Below, in pieces: positions 1-6,747 of a stretch of DNA of 19,505 nt. This stretch comes from JAFGOY01 sp034430335 (GTDB taxonomy: Bacteria > Chloroflexota > Anaerolineae > Aggregatilineales > UBA3940): NCBI GenBank assembly GCA_034430335.1, contig DAOUES010000050.1, forward strand, positions 1-19,505. The letters run 5' to 3'. The first letter of the stretch is position 1; every line of letters starts with the position of its first letter. The notes under the pieces are model-generated. The model searched no databases and was not told where the DNA came from. It saw only the letters and a program-made list of their open reading frames with translations. The position numbers and the translations under genes are program-made.

Positions 1-136
1 CGCACAATAGAATGACCGATACTTCGTAATGCCGCCATTTGAAGGGATTTCCCATGTTTGTCGCTTTGTTTTACACTGGACAGTAGTCAAAGCGATGGAG
101 CGTATCTACTCCTGACATTTTTTGCAACAGAACCCT
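1..136. other. Region downstream of the acyl-AMP ligase; one inverted repeat
   Basis: I see no gene here. Positions 61-68 and 88-95 form a perfect 8-bp inverted repeat (TCGCTTTG/CAAAGCGA), with a nested ACTG-GA-CAGT at 75-84. No T-run follows on the minus strand, so it is not a convincing intrinsic terminator for the minus-strand operon that ends at 137. Confidence 0.4.
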
Positions 137-1834
137 TTACAGTCCCCTGTCTTCCAGGAACCGCAGCCGGTTCGCCGAACGCGACACCTTGCCGCTGCTC
201 GTTTTGATCAGCCATCCGCGCGGCACCAGTTCCACATAGCTAACCGCCACATCGCTGCCTGCCCCCACTTTCCGCCGGATATTTGCCTTGATCAGCGATT
301 TGTCCTTGTCGGGCATGTCGAAATCGTCGATCTCCGCGATCACGGCCACGTCTTCGGTGCCCGCCTGCGGGTTCGGCACGCCGAAGGCCACCACCCGCCC
401 TGGGTGGATGCCGTCCACTTTGCCGATCAGCATCTCCAGGTCGCGCGGGTAAACGTTCTTCCCCCCGACGATGATCAGGTCTTTCTTGCGACCCAGCACA
501 AAGACCTCGCTGTCGGCCATGTAGCCCATATCGCCGGTCAGGTACCAGCCCTCGTGGAAGGCTTCCTCGGTCGCGTCCGGGCGTCGATGGTACTCGGTCA
601 GCATGTAGGAGCACTTCAACGCAATCTCGCCGATATGACGGTCGGGCAGCGGGCTGCGATCCAGATCGAGCACCCGGACATGCATCCCGCCGATTGGCTT
701 CCCCGACGAAACTACCATCTCGACGTTCTCGTGATCCGGCCCAACCAGGTCGGCACGCAGGTCTTCCCGCAGCGCCCTGCGATCCAGCCGCTCGACCAGC
801 GCCGGTTCGCCGATCTTGCTCTGCGTCACGCCAAAAACCGTCTCCGCCATCGCGTAGCAGGTCGCCAGCTTCTCGATCCCCGCCCCGTACGGCTCGAATC
901 GTTCGGCGAACAGGCGGTGGCTGTTGTCGAACACCGGCTCCGAGCAGTTGATGAAGGCCCGCATGCTGCTCAAGTCGACGCCTTCCAGGTTTTCTTCCCG
1001 GATTTTCTGGGCGCAGAAGTTATAGGTGAAATTCGGCAGCCAGGTCAGCGTGCCGCCCTGAGCCGTGATCGCCTGGAGCAGCATGTGCGGGGCGCGCACC
1101 CAGTCGAAGGGTGACATCAGCACCAGCCGCGCGCCGGTAAGCAAAGGCATCAGGAACCCGGCGATCAGCCCCATGTCGTGGTAAAGCGGTAGCCAGCTAA
1201 CGATCACATCATCGGTCGTGAAATCGAGCGACCTGCCGTATTCGTCCAACTGCTCGAAGATCGCCCGGTGCGCCAATGCGACGCCTTTTTGCAGCCCGGT
1301 CGTCCCCGACGAGTGCTGCAAGAGCGCCACCACCTCCGGGTCGAAAGTCCCTTCCAGGCGCGGCTCGTCGCTGTTGCCCAGCACCGCTTCAGGGGTCAGC
1401 ACCAGCACTTTCGGCAGGTGAACTCCCTCCCCTTCTTCCGGCAGAATCGCGCGGACGTCGTCTTCCACCGCCGGGTCGGTCGCCAGAACCGCTGGTTCCG
1501 AGAGCTTGATCAACGCCGACATCGCCCCCCGGTAGCGATCCGGGTGCAGTTTCTCGCTGGCAAAAGGCATGATCGACGGGATCGCCCCCAGCAGCGCCGC
1601 CCCGAAGAAGCTCGCCATCAGCAGCAGCGAATCCTGCTGTACGATGATCACCAGGTCGCCAGGGCCTACGCCCAGCGCGGCCAGCCGCTCCGACGCACGC
1701 TGCGCGGCCAGATAGACCTCTTTGCGGCTCAGGACGATCTCGTCTTTGTCGGAATAGATCAGGCGCAGGGATTCACGGTCGGATTCTGCACCGGTTGCGA
1801 GTGCGTATAACTGTCCGGGTAACGTTCGTGACAT
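137..1834 (-). CDS. Fatty-acyl-AMP ligase (FAAL/FadD-like, ANL superfamily)
   Basis: A 565-residue acyl-adenylating enzyme. It is predicted to activate a carboxylic acid with ATP and load it on the carrier protein encoded immediately upstream. ANL motifs are visible in order: the phosphate loop HSSGTTGLQKG (174-184), SWLPLYHDMGLI (213-224), CYAMAETVFG (326-335), YLTGDMGYM (431-439), GRKKDLIIVGGKN (448-460), and SSGKVSR with the likely catalytic Lys549. The WLPLYHDMGLI block and PNFTYNFCAQKI (267-278) resemble fatty-acyl-AMP ligases (the FadD32/FAAL type) rather than the D-alanine ligase DltA; this is from memory of the family, not a search. The ATG lies one base past the carrier-protein stop (TGATATG), so the two are translationally coupled. 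The acyl substrate cannot be read from the sequence. Confidence 0.9.
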   Translation of the reverse strand: MSRTLPGQLYALATGAESDRESLRLIYSDKDEIVLSRKEVYLAAQRASERLAALGVGPGDLVIIVQQDSLLLMASFFGAALLGAIPSIMPFASEKLHPDRYRGAMSALIKLSEPAVLATDPAVEDDVRAILPEEGEGVHLPKVLVLTPEAVLGNSDEPRLEGTFDPEVVALLQHSSGTTGLQKGVALAHRAIFEQLDEYGRSLDFTTDDVIVSWLPLYHDMGLIAGFLMPLLTGARLVLMSPFDWVRAPHMLLQAITAQGGTLTWLPNFTYNFCAQKIREENLEGVDLSSMRAFINCSEPVFDNSHRLFAERFEPYGAGIEKLATCYAMAETVFGVTQSKIGEPALVERLDRRALREDLRADLVGPDHENVEMVVSSGKPIGGMHVRVLDLDRSPLPDRHIGEIALKCSYMLTEYHRRPDATEEAFHEGWYLTGDMGYMADSEVFVLGRKKDLIIVGGKNVYPRDLEMLIGKVDGIHPGRVVAFGVPNPQAGTEDVAVIAEIDDFDMPDKDKSLIKANIRRKVGAGSDVAVSYVELVPRGWLIKTSSGKVSRSANRLRFLEDRGL

Positions 1835-1835
1835 A

Positions 1836-2081
1836 TCAGCGATTCGCCTCGATATGTTTGACCAGTTCCGCGACCGTGTCGAAGTTGTCGGCGGTCAGCT
1901 CGTTGTCGTCGATCCTCACCCCAAATGTCTCCTCAACAAACAGCGCGATGTCTACCAGGCTGAACGAGTCGATCAGCCCGCTGGAGATCAGCGGCTCGTC
2001 GTCGGCCATCGGGTAGCTCTCATCGTGGAGGATTTCCTTCTTCAGGTAGTCTTTCAGTTTTGCGCCAATCTCGTCGCTCAT
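1836..2081 (-). CDS. Acyl carrier protein (phosphopantetheine attachment domain)
   Basis: An 81-residue acidic carrier protein. Ser39 in SSGLIDSFSLVD (33-44) is the expected 4'-phosphopantetheine site. It has the size and helical pattern of stand-alone ACPs and of DltC. A longer reading frame reaches 2159, but the ATG at 2081 is preferred: it has a GAGGG ribosome site about 9 bases upstream, begins with a normal ACP N-terminus (MSDEIG), and the extra 26 residues look like translated intergenic repeat. It is followed at once by the acyl-AMP ligase, which is the expected loading enzyme. The 135-nt gap upstream of it carries a palindromic repeat but no strong promoter that I can identify. Its job is inferred as delivering the acyl group to the MBOAT protein encoded further upstream in the operon. 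Confidence 0.9.
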   Translation of the reverse strand: MSDEIGAKLKDYLKKEILHDESYPMADDEPLISSGLIDSFSLVDIALFVEETFGVRIDDNELTADNFDTVAELVKHIEANR

Positions 2082-2153
2082 TGTGATTTCCCTCGCTTGG
2101 TTTGAATGTGGTATTGATGAGTCCTCTACCGCTATATCCGGCCTGCCCCGTAG

Positions 2154-2209
2154 GGGCACAGCGTGCTGTGCCCGTCTTATCTACTTTAGCCCGATGCTTC
2201 AGTGCCGGG
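2154..2209. repeat. Two-hairpin intergenic palindromic repeat, copy 1
   Basis: Element A (2154-2173) is a perfect 9-bp inverted repeat GGGCACAGC-GT-GCTGTGCCC. Element B (2190-2209) is CCCGATGCT-TC-AGTGCCGGG, preceded by TTTAG; it is imperfect, with one A:C mismatch and two G:T pairs. The same A-then-B order recurs at 3393-3451, and B alone recurs at 9678. It lies between the Cys-variant SGNH lipoprotein gene and the carrier-protein gene. Confidence 0.8.
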
Positions 2210-2216
2210 ACAAACC

Positions 2217-3314
2217 TCAATTCCCTGAAACACCCCGCCACACCACGTCCAGCGTTTGCAGCGCGGTCAGGTTGCGAACCGGCCAGGCGTACTGCATGTT
2301 CTCCTCGTCGTAAAAATGGCAGAACGGCCCCTGGTAGGTCAGGTGGAACTCGTCTTCGCGCAGGCCGTTGTTTGGCAGTGGATTCGCCGCCGCCCAGAAG
2401 TTCCACAGCGGCACATCGTACTGCTTTGCCACCTGAACAACCGCCGCGTTGAGGCTATAATCGCCTTCCAGGTTGTCGGCCTTCGTCGAGAGGATCGGCA
2501 CTGCGCCGTGTTCGATGCTGAACTCGACGATCTGCCGCAGGTAGCCCGCGTAAGTTTCCGCCGGACGTTCGTACCACCACGTCTCCATGCTGATGATCAC
2601 GATGCTGGGATTGTTCACCCGGAACTCGCATTCGAGCGGTGATTCCCGTGCATCGCAGGGCGTGTACTCGGTATCCGTCCACAGCGGCGACAGCGCCCCC
2701 GCGACGTTGAATCCGGGATTCACCGCGATCCGCTTGCGCGAAAACGAGTTCGTCACGTTGAAATTGTCGATCACACCCTGGAGATTGGTATGTTCGCCCA
2801 GGTTGTACATGTTCGGATCGCCAAACCCGCCCATGAAAAATTCGTTGCCGCCCTCGGTGCTTTCCGTCGGGCCGTTGATATTCTGGCAGTCCCCGATCAC
2901 CGAAAACGAGTGCGGATCGGTGCCCATCGCCAGCCCGCGCTGGTAGATATCAATCGCCGTCTGGCTCACTCCCGTCGGCACAACCGGCTCGGCACGCCAG
3001 TCGCCCGTCCAGGGCGTGGGCGTAATCGTCGGCTCGACCGCTGCCGGGGCTGCCTCGACCGATCCGCCCTCGGCTGGCTGTTCCGCCTCTACCGGCGCTT
3101 CGGCCACTGTTTCAGCCGGTGCCGCCTCGACAGTCGCCTCGCTCACCGCCGCTGTATCCGGCACGGGAGTCGGCGGGACGGCGGTCGGCATGTTTGAGGT
3201 ATTGAGCGGCACCGCCACCCCCTGCGAACGCCCACACCCGGCGGCCAAGATCATCACCGCCAGCAGGCCGAGTATCGTCATCATATATCGAAATTGTTGT
3301 CCTGTTCGTCGCAT
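2217..3314 (-). CDS. SGNH-like lipoprotein with Cys at the nucleophile position
   Basis: A 365-residue predicted lipoprotein. Residues 1-27 form a signal peptide ending in LAAGC, with Cys27 the lipidation site. Residues about 35-108 are a Pro/Thr/Ala/Glu-rich spacer, and about 115-365 form an SGNH-hydrolase-like domain. This domain is homologous to the one in the protein at 6748-8346: both share ESPLECE[FY]RV, a Cys pair with identical spacing (C220/C229 here; likely a disulfide), NPLPN-like and VRNLTALQ blocks. The block I GDS is GDC here (Cys143, codon TGC at 2888-2886), the GTND block is replaced by SMETW, and DxxH is kept as DEFH (321-324). It may be a thiol enzyme, an acyl acceptor, or an inactive binding protein. 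AGGA lies about 7 bases before the ATG. It is flanked on both sides by the two-hairpin repeat. Confidence 0.8.
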   Translation of the reverse strand: MRRTGQQFRYMMTILGLLAVMILAAGCGRSQGVAVPLNTSNMPTAVPPTPVPDTAAVSEATVEAAPAETVAEAPVEAEQPAEGGSVEAAPAAVEPTITPTPWTGDWRAEPVVPTGVSQTAIDIYQRGLAMGTDPHSFSVIGDCQNINGPTESTEGGNEFFMGGFGDPNMYNLGEHTNLQGVIDNFNVTNSFSRKRIAVNPGFNVAGALSPLWTDTEYTPCDARESPLECEFRVNNPSIVIISMETWWYERPAETYAGYLRQIVEFSIEHGAVPILSTKADNLEGDYSLNAAVVQVAKQYDVPLWNFWAAANPLPNNGLREDEFHLTYQGPFCHFYDEENMQYAWPVRNLTALQTLDVVWRGVSGN

Positions 3315-3392
3315 GTTTGTTCCTAATTATCCGTAAATCCGAAACTTGAAGAGTTTTCTTACCGTATCATGATATCTATTCAGGCATTGTAC

Positions 3393-3451
3393 GGGCGCAG
3401 CGTGCTGCGCCCGCCAGATTAGCAACTTTAGCCCGGCGCTAAAGCGCCGGG
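3393..3451. repeat. Two-hairpin intergenic palindromic repeat, copy 2
   Basis: Element A (3393-3412) is a perfect 9-bp inverted repeat GGGCGCAGC-GT-GCTGCGCCC. Element B (3432-3451) is a perfect 9-bp inverted repeat CCCGGCGCT-AA-AGCGCCGGG, preceded by ACTTTAG as in copy 1. Compared with copy 1, several differences preserve pairing (for example CA/TG to CG/CG in A), which suggests the structure is maintained. It lies between the two SGNH genes of the operon. Confidence 0.85.
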
Positions 3452-3460
3452 GGATAAGAC

Positions 3461-4594
3461 TTATCTACTCAGTTCTCCGCCAATCTCCTCCGCCAGCAGC
3501 CTCGATCCATACGGCGTGAGGTGAATGGCGCTGTTGGTGAATTCGGTTCCGGGCACCAGGTCCCATAAATCCAGGTAGCGCCAGCCGTTCGCCTCTGCCT
3601 GCTCCGCGAACAGGGCGCGGTAGTCGTCGTACGCCCAGCGCGGATAGAAGAAATTATAACGAATGTCGCTGTTCTCACCCATGCTGATGAAGATCGGCTC
3701 GTTGACCAGGATCACCGGCACCTCGCCCGCCATCTCGATCCCCGCCCCGATCACGTCGAAGGCCAGATCGTCGGCGGTCAGCGGCGGCTCGAACTCGTAA
3801 AACGAATAATCTTCTTCGAAATCCTCCTGGCGCGGTTCGTAGTCCTCCGGGTAAAGCTGGTCGATCCCGGTCGATGCCCACATCACTCCGTAAAGATTCA
3901 GCCGCACCACGTCGGCGAGCGCCCGCCGCTCCCCGATGATCGTCCTGTCCCAGGCCGTCCGATCCACGAACGACGGGGCGTTCGGATCGATGTTCAGATC
4001 GTAGGTATCGATCAACTCGCGCATCCGCTCCGGGTTGTTCTGCACCAGCGGCGAGAATACCTGCTTGCTGGACGGGGCCGCTTCGAGCGTCGTCAGCCAG
4101 ATGATCAGGTCCGGCTCGTAATCCATTGCATACGAGAGCAGCAGTAAATCCTTCGCCTGCGAAATCGTCGGGTGCCCCAGGTTGTAGAACCGCATCTCTT
4201 TGCCATCCGGCGCGGCGATCCCCATCTGGTTCAGATAGCTCGATAACGTGTCCTTCGGTTCGAGCAGGTAGCCCCACACGCTCGAATCACCCATCACGAA
4301 TACCCGGTATTCGTCCGCCGCCTTTGGCATTGCGACCTCGTGCGAGGCGAACATCGCTTCGATGCTGTACAGGCTCAGGTTGTAGGCTTTGTCGGGCGCT
4401 TCGCCAAAGGGCAGGCGCTCCCGTCCCGGCACGATTGTATTGTAAATCGATACCCGCCCCAGCACCGGCAGCGGGTCGAGCAGCGCGTAAAGCACGTTGA
4501 GGATCACGAACAGCCCCAGCGCCTTGAGAATCACCCGGATCACAAAACCCCGGTCTGGTCGTTGAGTCGTTTCAGGTGAAGGCGAATCGGCCAT
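3461..4594 (-). CDS. Membrane-anchored SGNH-like protein (DltD/AlgJ-type partner of MBOAT)
   Basis: A 377-residue protein with a short cytoplasmic N-terminus, one membrane segment (about 17-40) and an extracytoplasmic SGNH-like domain. Block I is VMGDSSVWG with candidate nucleophile Ser104, block II is YNLGHPT (137-143), and the C-terminal His is in SAIHLTPYG (His358). The Asp of the usual DxxH is replaced by Ser355, and the block III position reads WLTTLEA without the usual Asn, so the catalytic set is atypical. Such proteins are commonly encoded next to MBOAT acyltransferases (DltB-DltD, AlgI-AlgJ/AlgX), where they complete acyl transfer to the polymer outside the membrane. The gene begins 3 bases after the MBOAT stop codon, so the two are almost certainly co-translated. 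The exact acceptor is unknown. Confidence 0.8.
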   Translation of the reverse strand: MADSPSPETTQRPDRGFVIRVILKALGLFVILNVLYALLDPLPVLGRVSIYNTIVPGRERLPFGEAPDKAYNLSLYSIEAMFASHEVAMPKAADEYRVFVMGDSSVWGYLLEPKDTLSSYLNQMGIAAPDGKEMRFYNLGHPTISQAKDLLLLSYAMDYEPDLIIWLTTLEAAPSSKQVFSPLVQNNPERMRELIDTYDLNIDPNAPSFVDRTAWDRTIIGERRALADVVRLNLYGVMWASTGIDQLYPEDYEPRQEDFEEDYSFYEFEPPLTADDLAFDVIGAGIEMAGEVPVILVNEPIFISMGENSDIRYNFFYPRWAYDDYRALFAEQAEANGWRYLDLWDLVPGTEFTNSAIHLTPYGSRLLAEEIGGELSR

Positions 4595-4597
4595 CGG

Positions 4598-6025
4598 TTA
4601 AATCCCAAACAATTTCGCAAATACCGCCCCCGCCATCGAGACGGTCGGCAGCGCGAACCATATCCAGCCGAGAAGCACGAAATGGAAGGTGAACACCACG
4701 CAAAGCACATCGTAGGCTTTTTTGAGCGACGGGCGTTCTTCGAGTTTTCGCAGGCGGGCGCGCATCGCGTTCAGCCAGCGGTTGTGTACGAACAGCCCGA
4801 TGCCGTGCCACGCACCCCAGATCGCATAGTTCCAGGTCACCCCGTGCCACAGCCCGATCATCACCATCGTCGTGATCTGCCCGAACAGGATGATCGCCCA
4901 CACCGGCCACTTCTTGGCCGTCCGCATTTTGCGCGATACCGGGTTGAACCAGTAGGCCCGGAACCACTGCGCGAGGGTCATATGCCACGAATTCCAGAAG
5001 GTTGTCAGGTTCGGTTTGAGGTAAGGCCGCTCGAAGTTCTCCGGCAGCGTGATCCCCATCAGCCGCCCCACCCCGATGGCAACGTCGGTATACCCGGCAA
5101 AGTCGAAATACAGCCGGAAGGCGTAGGCGTAGAGCATCACCCACAGCCAGCCCGTCGATTCGGCTTGCAGCGCGTTCTGGCCGTTCAGCGCCAGCAGCGC
5201 CAGCCCATCGGCCAGCACGAACTTTTTTAGAATGCCAATCACGATCCGCCGCCCGCCCTCGTAAAGATCGGTCAGCGTGAAGGTGTATTCGGCCCGCAAA
5301 TCCTTGACGAAGCGATCTACCCGGTCGATAGGCCCTGCCGTAAACGCCGGGAAGAATACCACGTAGATCACGAACTCTTGCAGCGAAACGGCAGGCAGCC
5401 GCCCGTTGATCCAGTCGAGCAGCACGTGAACCAGCCGGAAGGCAACATAGGAAAAGCCCAGCCAGCGGATATCGAAGGCCGACGCCTGCTCGACCGACTG
5501 CCCCATCAGGCTGCGAATCCCCGCGCTGGCTAACTGCGCCAGCGGCTCGGTCTTGAGCACGATCAGCAGGCCCAGCAGCCCGATGATCAGCCCGATTACC
5601 GCCCAGCGTTTACCGGCCAGCGCCCGCTCGACGCCGAACACCAGTGCCACGATCACCGCCAGCCCGATCCCGACGATCCATATCTGGGGTGGGCGGGAAG
5701 GGGTCAGGCAGCACAGCGGGCCGAAGTAGCGCAGCAGCCCGGCGATCAGCACCAGCCCGATCAGCGCCGCTGCCGTGATCAGTGTCTCTTTGCGGTCGGG
5801 TTTCCCGTCCCCGCCGGCCCACGACAGCGCCCACACCAGCACAACCAGCGCCAGGGTTGCCGTCGGCAGCCAGAAATCCAGGGTGCGGATCGGCGTCACC
5901 GACTGCACCCAGTAGATGGCGAGGACACTGCCCACCAGCATCAGCCAGTTGCGCAGGCGGCCTTTCGCCAACACGCTGAACAGGATCGCCGCCGCGCTGA
6001 AGATCGATATATGGAAGAGAGTCAC
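4598..6025 (-). CDS. MBOAT family membrane-bound O-acyltransferase (DltB/AlgI-like)
   Basis: A 475-residue polytopic membrane protein with roughly eleven hydrophobic segments. The family blocks are clear: YVVFFPAFTAGPIDR (221-235), YFDFAGYTDVAIGVGRLMGI (306-325), FWNSWHMTLAQWFRAYWF (343-360), and GLWHGVTWNYAIWGAWHGIGL (391-411), which contains the invariant MBOAT histidine. MBOATs of this branch accept an acyl group from a cytoplasmic carrier and move it across the membrane for O-acylation of an envelope polymer. Translation starts at a GTG that directly abuts the TAA of the 39-residue microprotein (TAAGTG). An AGGG ribosome site lies inside the last codons of that microprotein, so the two are tightly coupled. 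The donor is inferred to be the acyl-ACP made by the operon's own ligase and carrier. Confidence 0.92.
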   Translation of the reverse strand: MTLFHISIFSAAAILFSVLAKGRLRNWLMLVGSVLAIYWVQSVTPIRTLDFWLPTATLALVVLVWALSWAGGDGKPDRKETLITAAALIGLVLIAGLLRYFGPLCCLTPSRPPQIWIVGIGLAVIVALVFGVERALAGKRWAVIGLIIGLLGLLIVLKTEPLAQLASAGIRSLMGQSVEQASAFDIRWLGFSYVAFRLVHVLLDWINGRLPAVSLQEFVIYVVFFPAFTAGPIDRVDRFVKDLRAEYTFTLTDLYEGGRRIVIGILKKFVLADGLALLALNGQNALQAESTGWLWVMLYAYAFRLYFDFAGYTDVAIGVGRLMGITLPENFERPYLKPNLTTFWNSWHMTLAQWFRAYWFNPVSRKMRTAKKWPVWAIILFGQITTMVMIGLWHGVTWNYAIWGAWHGIGLFVHNRWLNAMRARLRKLEERPSLKKAYDVLCVVFTFHFVLLGWIWFALPTVSMAGAVFAKLFGI

Positions 6026-6145
6026 TTAAAAACCCTGGTAAATCCACTGTGGAGAAGTGGCCGCCGTCATCACGATCACCAGGATCACGATCGCGCACAG
6101 CGCAGCGGCCAGCAGGTTCTCTCTGGAAAACAGTTTTTTGAGCAT
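6026..6145 (-). CDS. 39-residue membrane microprotein, DltX-like, ending WIYQGF
   Basis: A very short gene, easily missed by automated calling. The product starts MLKKLFSREN (basic and short), has one transmembrane stretch at about residues 11-29 (rich in Leu, Ala, Val, Ile), then ends with TSPQWIYQGF and the stop codon. Size, N-in topology, place next to an MBOAT gene, and an aromatic C-terminus with Tyr four residues from the end and a terminal Phe all match DltX of the Dlt pathway, which as I recall ends in motifs such as FIYNEF. In that pathway the Tyr accepts the acyl group from DltB. By analogy Tyr36 would be the acyl shuttle here. The ATG lies 5 bases after the lipoprotein stop, and its own TAA abuts the MBOAT GTG. 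An in-frame GTG 21 bases upstream is a less likely start. Confidence 0.8.
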   Translation of the reverse strand: MLKKLFSRENLLAAALCAIVILVIVMTAATSPQWIYQGF

Positions 6146-6150
6146 ACGGC

Positions 6151-6546
6151 TTAACGATACCCGCACATCAGCCAATCGCCGCCCTCACGAACGGTCGAAT
6201 AGGTCCGTCCTTCAAGCTGAAGCGGTCGATCTTCCCCGTCGTAGGTCAGCATCAGGCTGCCCGTGCAGGTGACCAGCGTCTCGTCGCCCTCGCTGCCCGA
6301 AGACGCGCATTCCACGCCCTCCAGCCGCGCACCGACCGCTTCCAGCGAGTCGACCTCGACTACCGCGTCGGCTTCCCAATCCGCGCAGGAGAGATTCACC
6401 ACCCGGTCGGCGTCTTTATCGACCAGCGCCTGAAGGTAGGCTTCGACGGTCTGGGCCGGGGCATCCTGTCCGCCGGAGCAGGCTGTCAGGCCGGTAACAG
6501 CCAGTGCGCTGATAATGATCAATACTACTGTAAAACGGCGCATCAT
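6151..6546 (-). CDS. Small lipoprotein, unknown function (first gene of the acylation operon)
   Basis: A 131-residue predicted lipoprotein with signal peptide MMRRF followed by a hydrophobic core and lipobox GLTAC (Cys23). The mature part begins QTVEAYLQALVDKDADRVVNL, a pattern common in small NTF2-like secreted domains, and carries four further cysteines (54, 80, 94, 128) that could form two disulfides. Translation probably starts at one of two tandem ATGs (6546 or 6543), with AGGTG 5 or 8 bases upstream; an in-frame ATG at 6579 lies upstream of this ribosome site and would spoil the signal peptide. It is the promoter-proximal gene of the minus-strand operon and ends 5 bases before the microprotein gene. 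The role is unknown; by position it is a candidate scaffold or substrate-binding subunit of the acylation system. Confidence 0.75.
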   Translation of the reverse strand: MMRRFTVVLIIISALAVTGLTACSGGQDAPAQTVEAYLQALVDKDADRVVNLSCADWEADAVVEVDSLEAVGARLEGVECASSGSEGDETLVTCTGSLMLTYDGEDRPLQLEGRTYSTVREGGDWLMCGYR

Positions 6547-6579
6547 GATTTCACCTGTTCGTGTGAACTTTTCTTGCAC

Positions 6580-6747
6580 GTGGTAAACTATTGCCTGTTT
6601 TTATCTGCCTGTTAGAGATTGGCAAAACAGGCTTATAGAGTGTTTCGCGAAAAGTCGCCTGTAAATTTCGTAAAACCTCGACTACACGGGGCAGTTATAT
6701 ACTAAGCTGCCATCTTCTGCAACCGTGTTACAAGTATTGGTTACCTT
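6580..6747. promoter_or_regulatory. Divergent promoter region with repeated GCCTGT elements and a palindrome
   Basis: A 168-bp spacer between divergent genes. It contains a perfect 9-bp inverted repeat GCCTGTTTT (6593-6601) / AAAACAGGC (6624-6632), further GCCTGT copies at 6607-6613 and 6657-6662, and a perfect palindrome TTTCGCGAAA (6643-6652). A plus-strand -10-like TATACT is at 6698-6703. A minus-strand -10-like TATAAG is at 6639-6634, and the TTTCGCGAAA palindrome would fall in its spacer. Neither has a good -35. Operators for a shared regulator are plausible, but the regulator is not in the window. Confidence 0.45.

Noticed and set aside
122..1114. 330-codon plus-strand frame opposite the acyl-AMP ligase
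   Set aside because: It is a shadow of a well-supported ligase gene; there is no start signal and no recognisable motif.
137..1834. Calling the ligase DltA (D-alanine ligase)
   Set aside because: The visible sequence blocks fit fatty-acyl-AMP ligases better; operon similarity to dlt alone does not justify the name.
2082..2159. N-terminal extension of the acyl carrier protein
   Set aside because: The extra 26 residues read through the intergenic repeat, whereas the ATG at 2081 has a GAGGG ribosome site and a normal ACP start.
3427..3453. Repeat element B read as a transcription terminator
   Set aside because: No T-run follows on either strand, and the same sequence occurs in other gaps, so it is treated as a dispersed repeat.
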